NCBI RefSeq assembly: GCF_003072125.1
Contig: NZ_QCYH01000019.1
Span: forward strand, 1-32,176
Source of the DNA: Pelagivirga sediminicola
GTDB taxonomy: Bacteria > Pseudomonadota > Alphaproteobacteria > Rhodobacterales > Rhodobacteraceae
Reading direction: 5' to 3'
DNA: 32,176 nt
A model generated the notes under the pieces. The model was not told the DNA's origin and did not search any database. It saw nothing but the letters and a program-made list of their open reading frames with translations. The position numbers were made by a program, and so were the translations under genes. This document shows, in pieces, positions 6,791-15,043 of this stretch (its first letter is position 1; every line of letters starts with the position of its first letter).

Positions 6791-7442
6791 ATCGTTTAAC
6801 CACGCTGGAGCCTGGGGCATCACACTGATCGTTATCGTCTTGGTGTCTTGGTTCTTCTATCGTTATTTCGCGCCGAAGAACTGGCGGGAATGGGTCGGCG
6901 CCGGGGTGGTTCAGGCCTTTATCATCGCGCTTTATGCGGAAATGTACGGCTTTCCGCTCACTATCTATCTGTTGGTGCGCTTCTTCGGTTTGGATAGCGA
7001 ATATGTCAGCGCCAGTCTTTGGTCGACCCTGGTAGGGTTCGGCGAAACCGGCATGCTAATCTCAATGCTGCTAGGCTATGCGCTCGGCTTTATCGGGATA
7101 GGTCTCTTTATTCAGGGGTGGCGTCAGGTCCACAAGGCACGAGGCGAAAACCGTCTGGTGACAGACGGTTTGTATGCGTATGTGCGGCATCCGCAGTACA
7201 CAGGTCTGTTTATTGCTCTGTTCGGAGAAGGCGTGGTGCATTGGCCGACGCTTTTCTCGGTCGGCTTTTTTCCGGTGATCGTGCTTGTCTACACATGGCT
7301 GGCTCTGCGTGAGGAACAGCAGGTACTCCAGCAGTTTGGCGAAGCCTACCGCGCCTATCAGCGGCAGGTGCCAATGTTCATCCCTCGTTGGGGCCGCTGG
7401 CGTCAACTCGCGGCCGCTTCACGAGACAGCAGTGATGACTAG
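6771..7442 (+). CDS. Isoprenylcysteine carboxyl methyltransferase (ICMT)-family membrane protein
   Basis: A 223-residue integral membrane protein with about five helices. The C-terminal region shows the family signature: GLYAYVRHPQYTGLF, and further on REEQQVLQQFGEAYRAYQRQV before a final basic stretch. In characterised members this region binds S-adenosylmethionine at the membrane surface. The eukaryotic enzyme methylates the carboxyl group of prenylated cysteine, but bacterial relatives have mostly unknown substrates. It overlaps the exported-protein gene upstream and closes a run of small Cys-containing genes behind an ECF factor. Whether any neighbour is a substrate is open. The ATG at 6771 is taken; an ATG at 6783 is an alternative. 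Confidence 0.82.
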   Translation: MDQTMNESFNHAGAWGITLIVIVLVSWFFYRYFAPKNWREWVGAGVVQAFIIALYAEMYGFPLTIYLLVRFFGLDSEYVSASLWSTLVGFGETGMLISMLLGYALGFIGIGLFIQGWRQVHKARGENRLVTDGLYAYVRHPQYTGLFIALFGEGVVHWPTLFSVGFFPVIVLVYTWLALREEQQVLQQFGEAYRAYQRQVPMFIPRWGRWRQLAAASRDSSDD

Positions 7443-7447
7443 GCAGC

Positions 7448-7579
7448 GTGAAGCACTATCTCATGCCGCACGCCCATTGGTTGGACGGGTTGACAACCTC
7501 TCCGCTGGTTTATGAGTGGGATGAGCAATATCGAAAGAGCTGGCTCGGTTTGTCTGAGCAGTTTCCGAGCGTTTCGTAA
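7448..7579 (+). pseudogene. 5' fragment of an unknown gene cut by the IS3 element
   Basis: A GTG at 7448, 5 bases after the methyltransferase-family stop, opens a frame of 31 codons (KHYLMPHAHWLDGLTTSPLV, then YEWDEQYRKS). This runs exactly into the left end of the IS3 element at 7541 and then stops at 7579 inside the IS. The composition looks like genuine coding sequence. The rest of the gene is not present on the far side of the IS, so it was lost. Family unknown. Confidence 0.5.
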
Positions 7580-7596
7580 GTGGTTTTCCGCCTTGG

Positions 7597-8427
7597 TTAT
7601 GCCGCGACCGCTTGGGGCCGGGGCATGTTGAAGTAAGCCTGATCGGGGGTTTTCCCGTCAAGCGATGAATGGGGGCGTCGGCTGTTGTAGAAGCCGAGAT
7701 AGCGGCCGATGGAGGCACGGGCCTCCGGGACGCTGGCGTAGGCGTGCAGGTAGACCTCCTCGTATTTGATGCTCCGCCAGAGCCGTTCGACGAAGACGTT
7801 GTCGCGCCAGGCCCCTTTGCCATCCATGCTGATTTTGATCTCCCGGCTCGCCAGCACCTTGATGAACTCGGTCGAGGTGAATTGGCTGCCCTGATCCGTA
7901 TTGAAGATATCGGGGTTGCCGTGGCGCACCAACGCCTCCTCGACGGCTTCGATGCAGAAATCGGCTTCCAGCGTGATCGATACCCGCCATGCTAAAACCC
8001 GGCGCGTGAACCAGTCCAGCACGGCGGCCAAGTAGATGAACCCTCGGGCCATGGGAATGTAGGTGATGTCCATCGCCCAGACCTGATTGGGCCGGGTGAT
8101 CGGCAGTTTCCGCAGCAGGTAGGGGTAGATCTTGTGCCCCGGCGCCGGTTTCGAGGTGTTGGGCTTGCGATACAGCGCCTCGATGCCCATCCGTTTCATC
8201 AGCGTGGCGACATGCAGCCGCCCGACCTTGAATCCTTCCTGCACCAGCAGCCCCCGCAACATCCGGCTGCCCGCGAACGGGAACTCCATGTGCAGCTTGT
8301 CGATCCGGTGCATCAGCTTCAGGTCGGCATCGGCCACTGGCCGGGGCTGGTAATAGACACTGCCCCGGCTGATCCCCAGAACGATGGCCTGACGGCTGAC
8401 GCTGAGCCTCGCGGTGTGATCGATCAT
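7597..8427 (-). CDS. IS3-family transposase OrfB (DDE integrase domain)
   Basis: A 276-residue integrase-fold protein. An N-terminal HTH_21-type region (SRQAIVLGISRGSVYYQPRP) precedes the rve core with the DDE residues in AMDITYIP, NTDQGSQF and VERLWRSIKYEE, and the ending FYNSRRPHSSLDGKTP is typical of the family. Its start overlaps the orfA stop by 4 bases next to an AAAAAG stretch, the usual setting for -1 programmed frameshifting that makes the OrfAB transposase. It looks intact. Confidence 0.93.
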   Translation of the reverse strand: MIDHTARLSVSRQAIVLGISRGSVYYQPRPVADADLKLMHRIDKLHMEFPFAGSRMLRGLLVQEGFKVGRLHVATLMKRMGIEALYRKPNTSKPAPGHKIYPYLLRKLPITRPNQVWAMDITYIPMARGFIYLAAVLDWFTRRVLAWRVSITLEADFCIEAVEEALVRHGNPDIFNTDQGSQFTSTEFIKVLASREIKISMDGKGAWRDNVFVERLWRSIKYEEVYLHAYASVPEARASIGRYLGFYNSRRPHSSLDGKTPDQAYFNMPRPQAVAA

Positions 8428-8735
8428 CTTTTTGCGCTCGGAAACAGACCCGCCTTGCCGAGCGCGCCGGACAAAAAATCGTTCTCCAGCGCCAGCTCCC
8501 CGATCTTCGCATGCAGGGTCTTCACGTCGATTGCCGGTTCTGCATCCGACTTTATCGCGGCTCCGAAAACGCCCGTGGCGCCTTCAAGAAGTTGATCTCG
8601 CCATTGCTTGATCTGGTTCGGGTGGACGTCGAAATCCTGCGCCAGCTCGATCAGCGTCTTCTCACCCTTGATTGCGGCAACAGCCACTTTCGCCTTGAAT
8701 GCCGGGCTGTGGTTCCGGCGTGGTCGTCTTGTCAT
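8424..8735 (-). CDS. IS3-family transposase OrfA (DNA-binding subunit)
   Basis: A 103-residue protein with the helix-turn-helix of IS3-type OrfA (HSPAFKAKVAVAAIKGEKT, then ELAQDFDVHPNQIKQWRDQLL) and a C-terminal leucine-zipper-like coiled region (KTLHAKIGELALENDFL). It binds the IS ends and forms the OrfAB fusion by frameshifting into orfB. The frame is intact. Confidence 0.92.
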   Translation of the reverse strand: MTRRPRRNHSPAFKAKVAVAAIKGEKTLIELAQDFDVHPNQIKQWRDQLLEGATGVFGAAIKSDAEPAIDVKTLHAKIGELALENDFLSGALGKAGLFPSAKR

Positions 8736-8815
8736 GGTTCTCTCCTTGCTTGCAGCATCATGCTGCTGTTGCGCGGAAAATCCACTTATCCCGGATGTTC
8801 AGTTTTCCCGAGCCA

Positions 8816-9379
8816 CCTCTCTTCTTGATGGATGCGTTTTCGTCACGCGTGTTGTGGTTGCGCGGCACCGGCACAATCGTTCGCCATTGTCTCTCGGACC
8901 AATGGCGTTACAATGCCTCACCATCCAGTATCTGCCCGCCCCCGGGCGATATAGCCCTGCCGCGCCAGATGCCCGTCAAACTGGTGGAAGAGCCCCTCCA
9001 CCTGGCCCGTCTGCGCCAGCGACTCGCGATACAGCCACACCGTCTTGGCATCCGGCACTCGGTCCTCAAAGCCAAGCCCCAGAAACTTCATGAAGGACAG
9101 CCGGTCACGGACCTGATACTCGATCTGGTCGTCGGAAAGATTGTAAAGCGCGCTCAAGACCAGCGTCTTGAACATCAGCACCGCGTCCATCAGCTTGCGC
9201 CCTGCGCGGGACTTGCTGTCTGCATCCGGCTTGCGCCAGACCCGCTCCAGCAAAGGCCGAAACTCCTTCCATGGCACCATGGCGATAATCTCAAGCAGCG
9301 GGTCCTTTTTCACGTCCAAATTTGCGTAGCGGTCGGAAAGATCAAAGAAACCCGGCGGCGCCAACACTACATCGCCCAA
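8816..9379 (-). pseudogene. IS5-family transposase, broken (N-terminal part, frameshift, insertion, truncation)
   Basis: Reading from 9379, about 145 residues match the N-terminal half of IS5-type transposases (LLERVWRKPDADSKSRAGRK, FKTLVLSALYNLSDDQIEY, PDAKTVWLYRESL, GHLARQGYIAR). At 8935-8945 one extra G in a G run breaks the frame just where GGQILD should follow. Then 41 foreign bases (8881-8921) interrupt the gene. The family sequence resumes in 8816-8880 as TIVPVPRNHNTRDENASIKK and is cut off exactly at the IS3 end (8815). The catalytic 3' half is missing, so this copy is dead. Confidence 0.85.
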
Positions 9380-9440
9380 TGTCAGTTCATCCCCGTTTTG
9401 TAATGCATCGCCAAGGTCTGGGCAATTTTTAGAGGTGCCC
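9380..9440 (-). mobile_element. Probable 5' terminal region of the IS5-family remnant
   Basis: The stretch upstream of the broken transposase contains TTTTTAGAGGTGCCCTATAG, which resembles the GAGGTGCCC-type terminal repeats of IS5-group elements. The outer end is placed near 9440, but without a partner end or target duplication it cannot be fixed exactly. Confidence 0.45.
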
Positions 9441-9493
9441 TATAGGTGAAATACTGGCCAGCAGCGGGCGCTAGGTGCCCGCGATTTCGGATC

Positions 9494-10858
9494 TTAGCCC
9501 GGCAGTAAACCCGCCAGAAGTCCCATGCAGAGCGTCAAAACCGCAGTCACGCCGATGACTGCAGTGAGCGCACGGGGCGACGGTTTATCGAAACTCTTCG
9601 TGGCCTCCGGTGCAGACTGATACATCGGCACCACGATCCGCAGATAGACACCGAGTGCCAACACCGAGTTGAGGATGCCGATCACTGCAAGCCAGAGATA
9701 ACCAGCGTCAATAGCCGCTCCGAACAGGTAGACCTTACCGACGAACCCGAATAGCGGCGGGATGCCTGTCAATGACAGCAGAAACACCACCATCGCCACC
9801 CCTGCCGCCGGGCGTCGCCGCCCGAACCCGCGGATATCGTCAAGGCCCCGCCCGGCCAGCAGAATGATGGCAAAAGCGCCGAGGTTCATCGCGACATAGG
9901 CGGCGCCCAGAACGATCAGCCCGGGTATCGCAAATGCGCTGGTCCCGAGCGCCACAATGCCCATCAGAAAATAGCCCGTTTGCGCGATCGAGGAATAGGC
10001 GATCAGCCGCACCAGATTGGTCTGCACCAGCGCAGTCAGATAGCCGTAGGTCATGGTCACAGCCGAGATCATTGCGATCACCAGAGGCCAGTTACTCTCA
10101 ACCGGCAGATCGCGCAGCACCTGCGCAAAGGCAAAAAGCGCCGCAACTTTGGTGATGACCGACAGATAGGCGGCCACGGAAACGGGAGCGCCATCATAGG
10201 CATCGGGCGCCCAAAAGTGGAATGGCACCAGTGACGCCTTGTAGCCGAGGCCCACGATCACTGCGGTCAACCCCGCGATGGCGATCAGGGGCTTGTCCTC
10301 CAGTGCGCCGAGGTCTGAGAACAGCGTCGATCCCGCGCCACCGAACCAGAACGTCAGCCCGTAGATCATCACCGACCCGGTCACCGCGCCGAAGACGAGG
10401 TATTTCATCCCTGCCTCGGTCGCGGCGTCGTCGCGCGGATAGGCTACAAGCGCAAACGACCCCAACCCGGTCAGCACCACGCCCAACACGAGCAGCATCA
10501 TGTCGCCACTGCCCGCCAGCATCAACGCGCCTAGCGTGACAAGGCAGAGAAGCGAATAGACGCTGCCTTCACGCTGCTGCCCCGCGATTTCTGCCCGCGC
10601 CAGCAACAACGCCATTGCCGTTCCGGGCAGCAATATCAGCTTGGCCCAGCCGCTGAGCAGGTCGATCCGGTAGGTGCCGCCAAAAACGGTGGTATCGGCG
10701 GTCAGCAGTGGCAGCGTGGCGAGCGTCGCCACCGCCAGCCCGGCTAGTCCGAACCAAAGCGCCAGCCGTGCCATCCGCACCATTTCGGCAATGAGCATCG
10801 CCACGACCGCCAGCGACAGCAGTATCTCGGGGATCAGGAAGGGCAGATCTCGGCCCAT
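9494..10858 (-). CDS. nuoN: NuoN-like antiporter subunit of the complex-I-like operon
   Basis: A 454-residue polytopic protein of the NuoN/Mrp antiporter family and the last gene of the operon. Its ATG shares one base with the nuoM stop (TGATG). Conserved parts include the TM7 region with the proton-path lysine (K207 in GLGYKASLVPFHFWAPDAYDGAP) and the TM12-type segment (TGIPPLFGFVGKVYLF). Oddities compared with canonical NuoN: the buried TM5 glutamate of the LGLELLSL motif is replaced (VLGVVLTGL, V128), the KRLLAYSSIAH motif reads VRLIAYSSIAQ, and the protein is at the short end for the family. In complex I this subunit forms the proton channel nearest the quinone module. Here its channel may work differently or be partly inactive. 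Confidence 0.9.
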   Translation of the reverse strand: MGRDLPFLIPEILLSLAVVAMLIAEMVRMARLALWFGLAGLAVATLATLPLLTADTTVFGGTYRIDLLSGWAKLILLPGTAMALLLARAEIAGQQREGSVYSLLCLVTLGALMLAGSGDMMLLVLGVVLTGLGSFALVAYPRDDAATEAGMKYLVFGAVTGSVMIYGLTFWFGGAGSTLFSDLGALEDKPLIAIAGLTAVIVGLGYKASLVPFHFWAPDAYDGAPVSVAAYLSVITKVAALFAFAQVLRDLPVESNWPLVIAMISAVTMTYGYLTALVQTNLVRLIAYSSIAQTGYFLMGIVALGTSAFAIPGLIVLGAAYVAMNLGAFAIILLAGRGLDDIRGFGRRRPAAGVAMVVFLLSLTGIPPLFGFVGKVYLFGAAIDAGYLWLAVIGILNSVLALGVYLRIVVPMYQSAPEATKSFDKPSPRALTAVIGVTAVLTLCMGLLAGLLPG

Positions 10859-12318
10859 CAGAACGACAGGCTCGCCATTGTGGTATGGATCATGTTCAAC
10901 AGCCACGACGGTGCAACGCCAACAAGGACTGTCAGGAACAACAGCGGCACGATCACCAGCATCTCGCGCCGGCCAAGATCGGGCATTGCGGCCCATTTCT
11001 CGTTCGGCTCTCCCAAAAATACTGCGGCGATGGCACGCAAGTACAGTCCGGCAGTGACAACAATAGCGATAATCGCGACCACGGCCCAAGGCTGTGTGTT
11101 GAGCGTCGCGAGGAATATCTGAAACTCCGCAGGGAAATGCGCCAGCCCCGGCAGGCCAAGTGAGGCGAAGGCCGACACGACGAAGGCCCATCCAAGCCAC
11201 GGCACCCGGCCCAGCAACCCGCCGAAATCACCCATGTCGCGGATGTGGGCGCGGTCTTGCAACATGCCCACAAGAAAGAACAGCGCCCCAGTGACCAGTC
11301 CGTGGCTGATCATCTGCAAGGCCGCGCCATCGAGCGCAACCACCCGGATCGCCGGATCGCTCGCAAGTGCCGCCACAGCCACGCCCATCACCACATAGCC
11401 CATGTGGTTCACCGACGTATAGGCGATCATCTTCTTCAGATCGCTTTGCGCAAGCGCTGCAAACGCACCGTAGAGCGCGCTGAACACCCCGAAGGCAAGG
11501 ATCACAACACCCGCCCGCGTGAACGTTTCGGGCGTCATTTGCAGCGCAAACCGCACGAGACCATAGGTCCCGAATTTCAGCATCACCCCGGCCAGGATTA
11601 CGCTACCCGCCGTAGGCGCCTGGACATGTGCGGCAGGCAGCCAGGTGTGTACCGGAAAGGCCGGGATCTTGACCGCGAAGGTAAACAGCATCGCAATCAA
11701 CGCCAGCATCGCGCCCAAACCGGCAAGCGGAGGGGCGTCGATCCAGGCCCGCATGTCGAACGTGCCGCTGCTCAGATACAGTCCGATGATCGCGAGCAAC
11801 AGCGGCAGTGAGCCGAGCAGCGTGTAGAGAAAGAACATCAGCGCCGCGCGCTGCCGGTCTTCATAGCCCCATCCCGCGATCATGAAATACATTCCAACCA
11901 GCGAAACCTCGAAGAAGACGTAGAAGAGCAGCCCGTCGAGGGCCATGAAGCTGCCGAGCGAGGCGGTTTCCAGCATCAGCATCAGTACGACGTAGCTTGG
12001 CACACGTTCGCTGATCCGCGCCGAATAGATTGCCGACAGCAGGAACAGCAGAGACGTGAGCAGCACCAGCGGCAGGCTGAGCCCATCCAGCCCCAGGCGG
12101 TAGGCGGCCCCGATGGCCGGGATCCAGGCGATTTCCTCTACCTGCGCGAAGCCGCCCGGCACGATTCCGCGCGACCAGATTGCAAGCGTGATCAAAAAGA
12201 CCAGCCCCGTCACCGTGATCGAAAGACCGTGAGCCACCCGGGCCGATCGGACTGGCAACGCTATCAACGCCAGCCCGCCCAAAATCGGCAGGAAGGTGGC
12301 AATGGTCAGTAGCGGCAT
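10858..12318 (-). CDS. nuoM: NuoM-like antiporter subunit
   Basis: A 486-residue membrane protein with about 14 helices. It keeps the key charged residues of a proton-translocating antiporter subunit: E137 in FFEVSLVGMYFMIAGWG (TM5), K217 in FAVKIPAFPVHTWLPAAHVQ (TM7), K248 (LKFGTYGL) and the KKMIAYTSVNHMGYV motif. Length and motif order match normal NuoM. It starts 12 bases after the nuoL stop, with its own GAGGAG ribosome site; this is the only real gap in the operon. The channel residues look complete, so this subunit is the best candidate for active ion movement. Confidence 0.94.
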   Translation of the reverse strand: MPLLTIATFLPILGGLALIALPVRSARVAHGLSITVTGLVFLITLAIWSRGIVPGGFAQVEEIAWIPAIGAAYRLGLDGLSLPLVLLTSLLFLLSAIYSARISERVPSYVVLMLMLETASLGSFMALDGLLFYVFFEVSLVGMYFMIAGWGYEDRQRAALMFFLYTLLGSLPLLLAIIGLYLSSGTFDMRAWIDAPPLAGLGAMLALIAMLFTFAVKIPAFPVHTWLPAAHVQAPTAGSVILAGVMLKFGTYGLVRFALQMTPETFTRAGVVILAFGVFSALYGAFAALAQSDLKKMIAYTSVNHMGYVVMGVAVAALASDPAIRVVALDGAALQMISHGLVTGALFFLVGMLQDRAHIRDMGDFGGLLGRVPWLGWAFVVSAFASLGLPGLAHFPAEFQIFLATLNTQPWAVVAIIAIVVTAGLYLRAIAAVFLGEPNEKWAAMPDLGRREMLVIVPLLFLTVLVGVAPSWLLNMIHTTMASLSF

Positions 12319-12330
12319 TGGGGTGGCTCC

Positions 12331-14223
12331 TCAGAAATAATGCGGTGCGGTCAGCAGCACGATGACGATCAGCCCAATGCCGATCACTGTCAGCGCCAAT
12401 TCGCGATGGATCAATCCGCTTTGCAGGTGGCGGGCGCGGGCACCGGCTTCGACGATACGCCGTACCAGACCGAAGATCGCAGCGTCGATAAAGTTTGTGT
12501 CTATGGACCTTGTGTCTTGGCCAAGACGCAGCGACTGCTGTCCGATCCAGATCGAGAACGCGAACAGCGTATCGTCGCCCCGGTCCGCAAGGCGCGCGGT
12601 GCCAAGGCCCAGATTGCGGATCAGCCCGACCTGCGCGGCCAGCAGCCGCTGCTCGAACGCCTCGCAGGCGGCGGCGATCGACAGGGAGGGTCGCAGGATC
12701 AATCCGTCCATTCCTCCCGCGACAGTGAAGCCGTTTTGCGCAGGTGCTAGTAGCGGACCGAGCAGCCGCGCAGGCGCCATAAACCAGCCAAGCGCCAGCC
12801 CGCCAAGGGCCACGGCCAGCCCCATTGCCGGCACGATCCAGCCGGGCTTTTCGATCTGGGCCCCCAGCACATGTTCAAGCGCACCGAAGCTGAAACCAAG
12901 CCCGGCGGCCAACGCCACCAGAACGCCCATGCCGATGGCCATGAACGGCACCGGAGTACGTGCGGGACCAGCCTCGCCGGTCCAGAGCACATTCAGCGCC
13001 CGGCCCATATAAGTCCCGGTCAGCACCGAACCGGCCAATGCCAGCGGCAAAAGCCACGGTGCGGCGGTGCTTGCAAGTGCCGCAGCGATGATTGCATCCT
13101 TGGAAAAGAAAGCCGCCAGCGGCGGGATGCCCGCCAGCGCCAGCGCGGCGATGGCGAAGCCCGTAAAGATGCCGGGACGCGCTCGACCGGCACCCGCCAG
13201 CGTATCCAGCCCGGTGCCCTCGCGGTCGTGCTGAAACACACCTGCGCCCAGAAAAAGGGAGCTCTTGATTGCTGCATGGGCAATCAGGTGCAGCAGTGCC
13301 GCAATCGGCACGCCAGCACCGATGGCCACTAGCATCAGCCCGTACTGGCTTGCGGTGGATGCCGCCAGCAGCCGTTTCAGATCACGCTCCGCCAGCGCAA
13401 TCAGTCCGGTGATGACCGCAGTGAGGCCACCAACGATACCGATGGCCAGCAGCGCACCGCCGGGCATCATGGGCGCCGTGCGGATCAACAGGATCGCCCC
13501 CGCGGCTACCAAAGTGGCCGAGTGCAAAAGCGCTGACACTGGCGTCGGCCCGGCCATCGCGCGTTGTAGCCAGTCCTGTAATGGTACTTGCGCCGATTTA
13601 CCCATTGCTGCGACCAGCATTAACAACCCGGCGATCAGCGCAGGCGCGCCTGTGGTCGCGAGCGTCGCGGAAATCTCTGACGTTCCTGCCACGCCGATGA
13701 GCAGGAAGGCGCCAAGGTAAAGTCCCAAATCGGCGCTGCGAGTATAAAGGAAAGCCCGGGTTGCGGCACTGGCCACGCCCGCGCGACCATGCCAAAAGCC
13801 GATCAGCAAGTAGCTGGCGAAGCCGATCATTTCCCAAGCGGCAAGCAGCATGATCCAGTCACCCGCCAGCACCAGCCCCTGCATCGCGGTCACAAACAGC
13901 AGCATTGTGCCGAAAAAGCGCGCTTTTTCAGGGTCTCCCGCCATGTAACCTGTTGCATAGGTTAAAACGAAGACTGCGACTGTGGCCACGACCAGCGCCA
14001 GCACTGCCGTTAATGGCGTCGCCACCAGCCGCAATGGCATGTCGGGCAGGCCCGGCAAGACTGCCTCCACTGTGCCGTCGGACGCCGCGATGAATAGCCC
14101 CACAGCGCCGATCAGGCCCAGAACGGTACCGGCCAGCGCCAGCGCTTCGGGCGCGCGGCGTAGCGCGAGGATCGTCAGGCCTGACAGCAGCGGCGCCAAC
14201 AGCGTGAGAGCCAGAAAACTCAT
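12331..14223 (-). CDS. nuoL: NuoL-like antiporter subunit
   Basis: A 630-residue NuoL-family protein, long enough for the C-terminal lateral helix. It conserves E131 in LLAAWEMIGFASYLLIGFW (TM5), K209 in MGKSAQVPLQDWLQRAMAGPTPVSALLHSATLV (TM7-8) with its His, and the KRLLAASTASQYG region. In complex I NuoL is the distal proton pump and its lateral helix clamps the membrane arm. Its ATG overlaps the nuoK stop as ATGA. Alternative labels for such genes are MrpA/MnhA or hydrogenase-4 subunits, but the A-H-J-K-L-M-N order fits complex I. Confidence 0.94.
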   Translation of the reverse strand: MSFLALTLLAPLLSGLTILALRRAPEALALAGTVLGLIGAVGLFIAASDGTVEAVLPGLPDMPLRLVATPLTAVLALVVATVAVFVLTYATGYMAGDPEKARFFGTMLLFVTAMQGLVLAGDWIMLLAAWEMIGFASYLLIGFWHGRAGVASAATRAFLYTRSADLGLYLGAFLLIGVAGTSEISATLATTGAPALIAGLLMLVAAMGKSAQVPLQDWLQRAMAGPTPVSALLHSATLVAAGAILLIRTAPMMPGGALLAIGIVGGLTAVITGLIALAERDLKRLLAASTASQYGLMLVAIGAGVPIAALLHLIAHAAIKSSLFLGAGVFQHDREGTGLDTLAGAGRARPGIFTGFAIAALALAGIPPLAAFFSKDAIIAAALASTAAPWLLPLALAGSVLTGTYMGRALNVLWTGEAGPARTPVPFMAIGMGVLVALAAGLGFSFGALEHVLGAQIEKPGWIVPAMGLAVALGGLALGWFMAPARLLGPLLAPAQNGFTVAGGMDGLILRPSLSIAAACEAFEQRLLAAQVGLIRNLGLGTARLADRGDDTLFAFSIWIGQQSLRLGQDTRSIDTNFIDAAIFGLVRRIVEAGARARHLQSGLIHRELALTVIGIGLIVIVLLTAPHYF

Positions 14224-14531
14224 CCCTTCAACTCGCGCGCTTCTTCCATCTCGACCGACCCGCGTGAGCGGAACCGAGCGATGGCGATGCCAAAGCCCAC
14301 CGTCATCTCGACCGCCATCACCGCCATGATGATCAGCACGAACATCTGCGCCGCCGGTTCCTCGGGGTGCAGATAGCGCCAGAAAGCCACCAAGTTGACC
14401 AGTGCGGCCGCAAGAATCAGCTCCACTCCCATGATGATCATCACCAGATTGGTCTGGCTCAGTACGCCGTAAAGACCGGTGCCGAACATCGCGGCGCCCA
14501 CGGTCAGGGCAATCATCAACTCAAAAATCAT
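14220..14531 (-). CDS. nuoK: NuoK-like subunit
   Basis: A 103-residue protein with three helices. Both membrane glutamates needed for proton transfer in NuoK are present: in VMIIMGVELILAAALVN (TM2) and in AVMAVEMTVGFGIAIAR (TM3). The start at 14531 overlaps the nuoJ stop (ATGA). An extended frame upstream to 15074 is only the nuoJ shadow. Length and topology are standard. Confidence 0.92.
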   Translation of the reverse strand: MIFELMIALTVGAAMFGTGLYGVLSQTNLVMIIMGVELILAAALVNLVAFWRYLHPEEPAAQMFVLIIMAVMAVEMTVGFGIAIARFRSRGSVEMEEARELKG

Positions 14532-15043
14532 TTCGGCTGTTCCTTCGCCGGAGCAATTGCGACCATCGTTGCCGCCACCATCGCCGTCAGGATCGTCAGA
14601 CCGGCGGATTGGAAGATAAGCATCGACCGGCCCAGCAACTCGCGCCCCAGATCTTCGGTCTGCTGTGCCGCACCCGGGATGTCGGTCCCTGCCGGGCCCC
14701 AATCTGCCAACCAGATAACCGCCAGCGCCGCACCAAGGCCAATGCCCCCTGCCCAGAGCGACAAACGCTTTTGATGCGTCATATCCATCGCACCCAAGCC
14801 GCCCGGGTCCATCATGAACATCACCATGAAGATCGCCATAACGCTCATCTCGGTGGCCATCATCATTATTTGCAGGACGCCCAGAAACTCGGCCTGCATG
14901 ACCAGAAACATCAGACCCACGGCGGTCTGCGAGAACAAAAGCGCCAGTGCCGAGCGCACCATCGAATGGGTGCGGAACACGACGACGCCGAACCAAACCG
15001 CAGCGCCACCGAAGAATACAAGAAAGATCATCGGTACGATCAT
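14528..15043 (-). CDS. nuoJ: NuoJ-like subunit, divergent
   Basis: A 171-residue five-helix protein in the nuoJ position, with recognisable TM3 flanks (MQAEFLGVLQIMMMATEMSVMAIFMV). The usual TM3 core of NuoJ, VYAGAIMVLF with its conserved Tyr and gating bulge, is replaced by MMATEMSVMAIF, which adds a buried Glu. The Glu of the last helix (VELAS in E. coli) is also absent. These positions take part in coupling quinone chemistry to pumping, so the change supports a different drive. The start overlaps the nuoH stop as ATGA. Confidence 0.87.
   Translation of the reverse strand: MIVPMIFLVFFGGAAVWFGVVVFRTHSMVRSALALLFSQTAVGLMFLVMQAEFLGVLQIMMMATEMSVMAIFMVMFMMDPGGLGAMDMTHQKRLSLWAGGIGLGAALAVIWLADWGPAGTDIPGAAQQTEDLGRELLGRSMLIFQSAGLTILTAMVAATMVAIAPAKEQPK

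Larger units (their letters stand above)
7541..8815 (-). mobile_element. IS3-family insertion sequence, complete
   Basis: A 1275-bp element bounded by imperfect inverted repeats. The left end reads TGGCTCGG...CTGA.CA...AAGTGG.TTTTCCGC inward; the right end read inward gives the same pattern, and both tips show the TG...CA expected for IS3. It carries overlapping orfA and orfB on the - strand. The flanks (GAGC before 7541, CCTC after 8815) are not a target duplication, so the two sides were not joined by a simple insertion. See the IS5 remnant on the right side. Confidence 0.85.

Noticed and set aside
11245..11811. 188-residue + frame opposite nuoM
   Set aside because: Antisense shadow of nuoM with Arg/His-rich composition.
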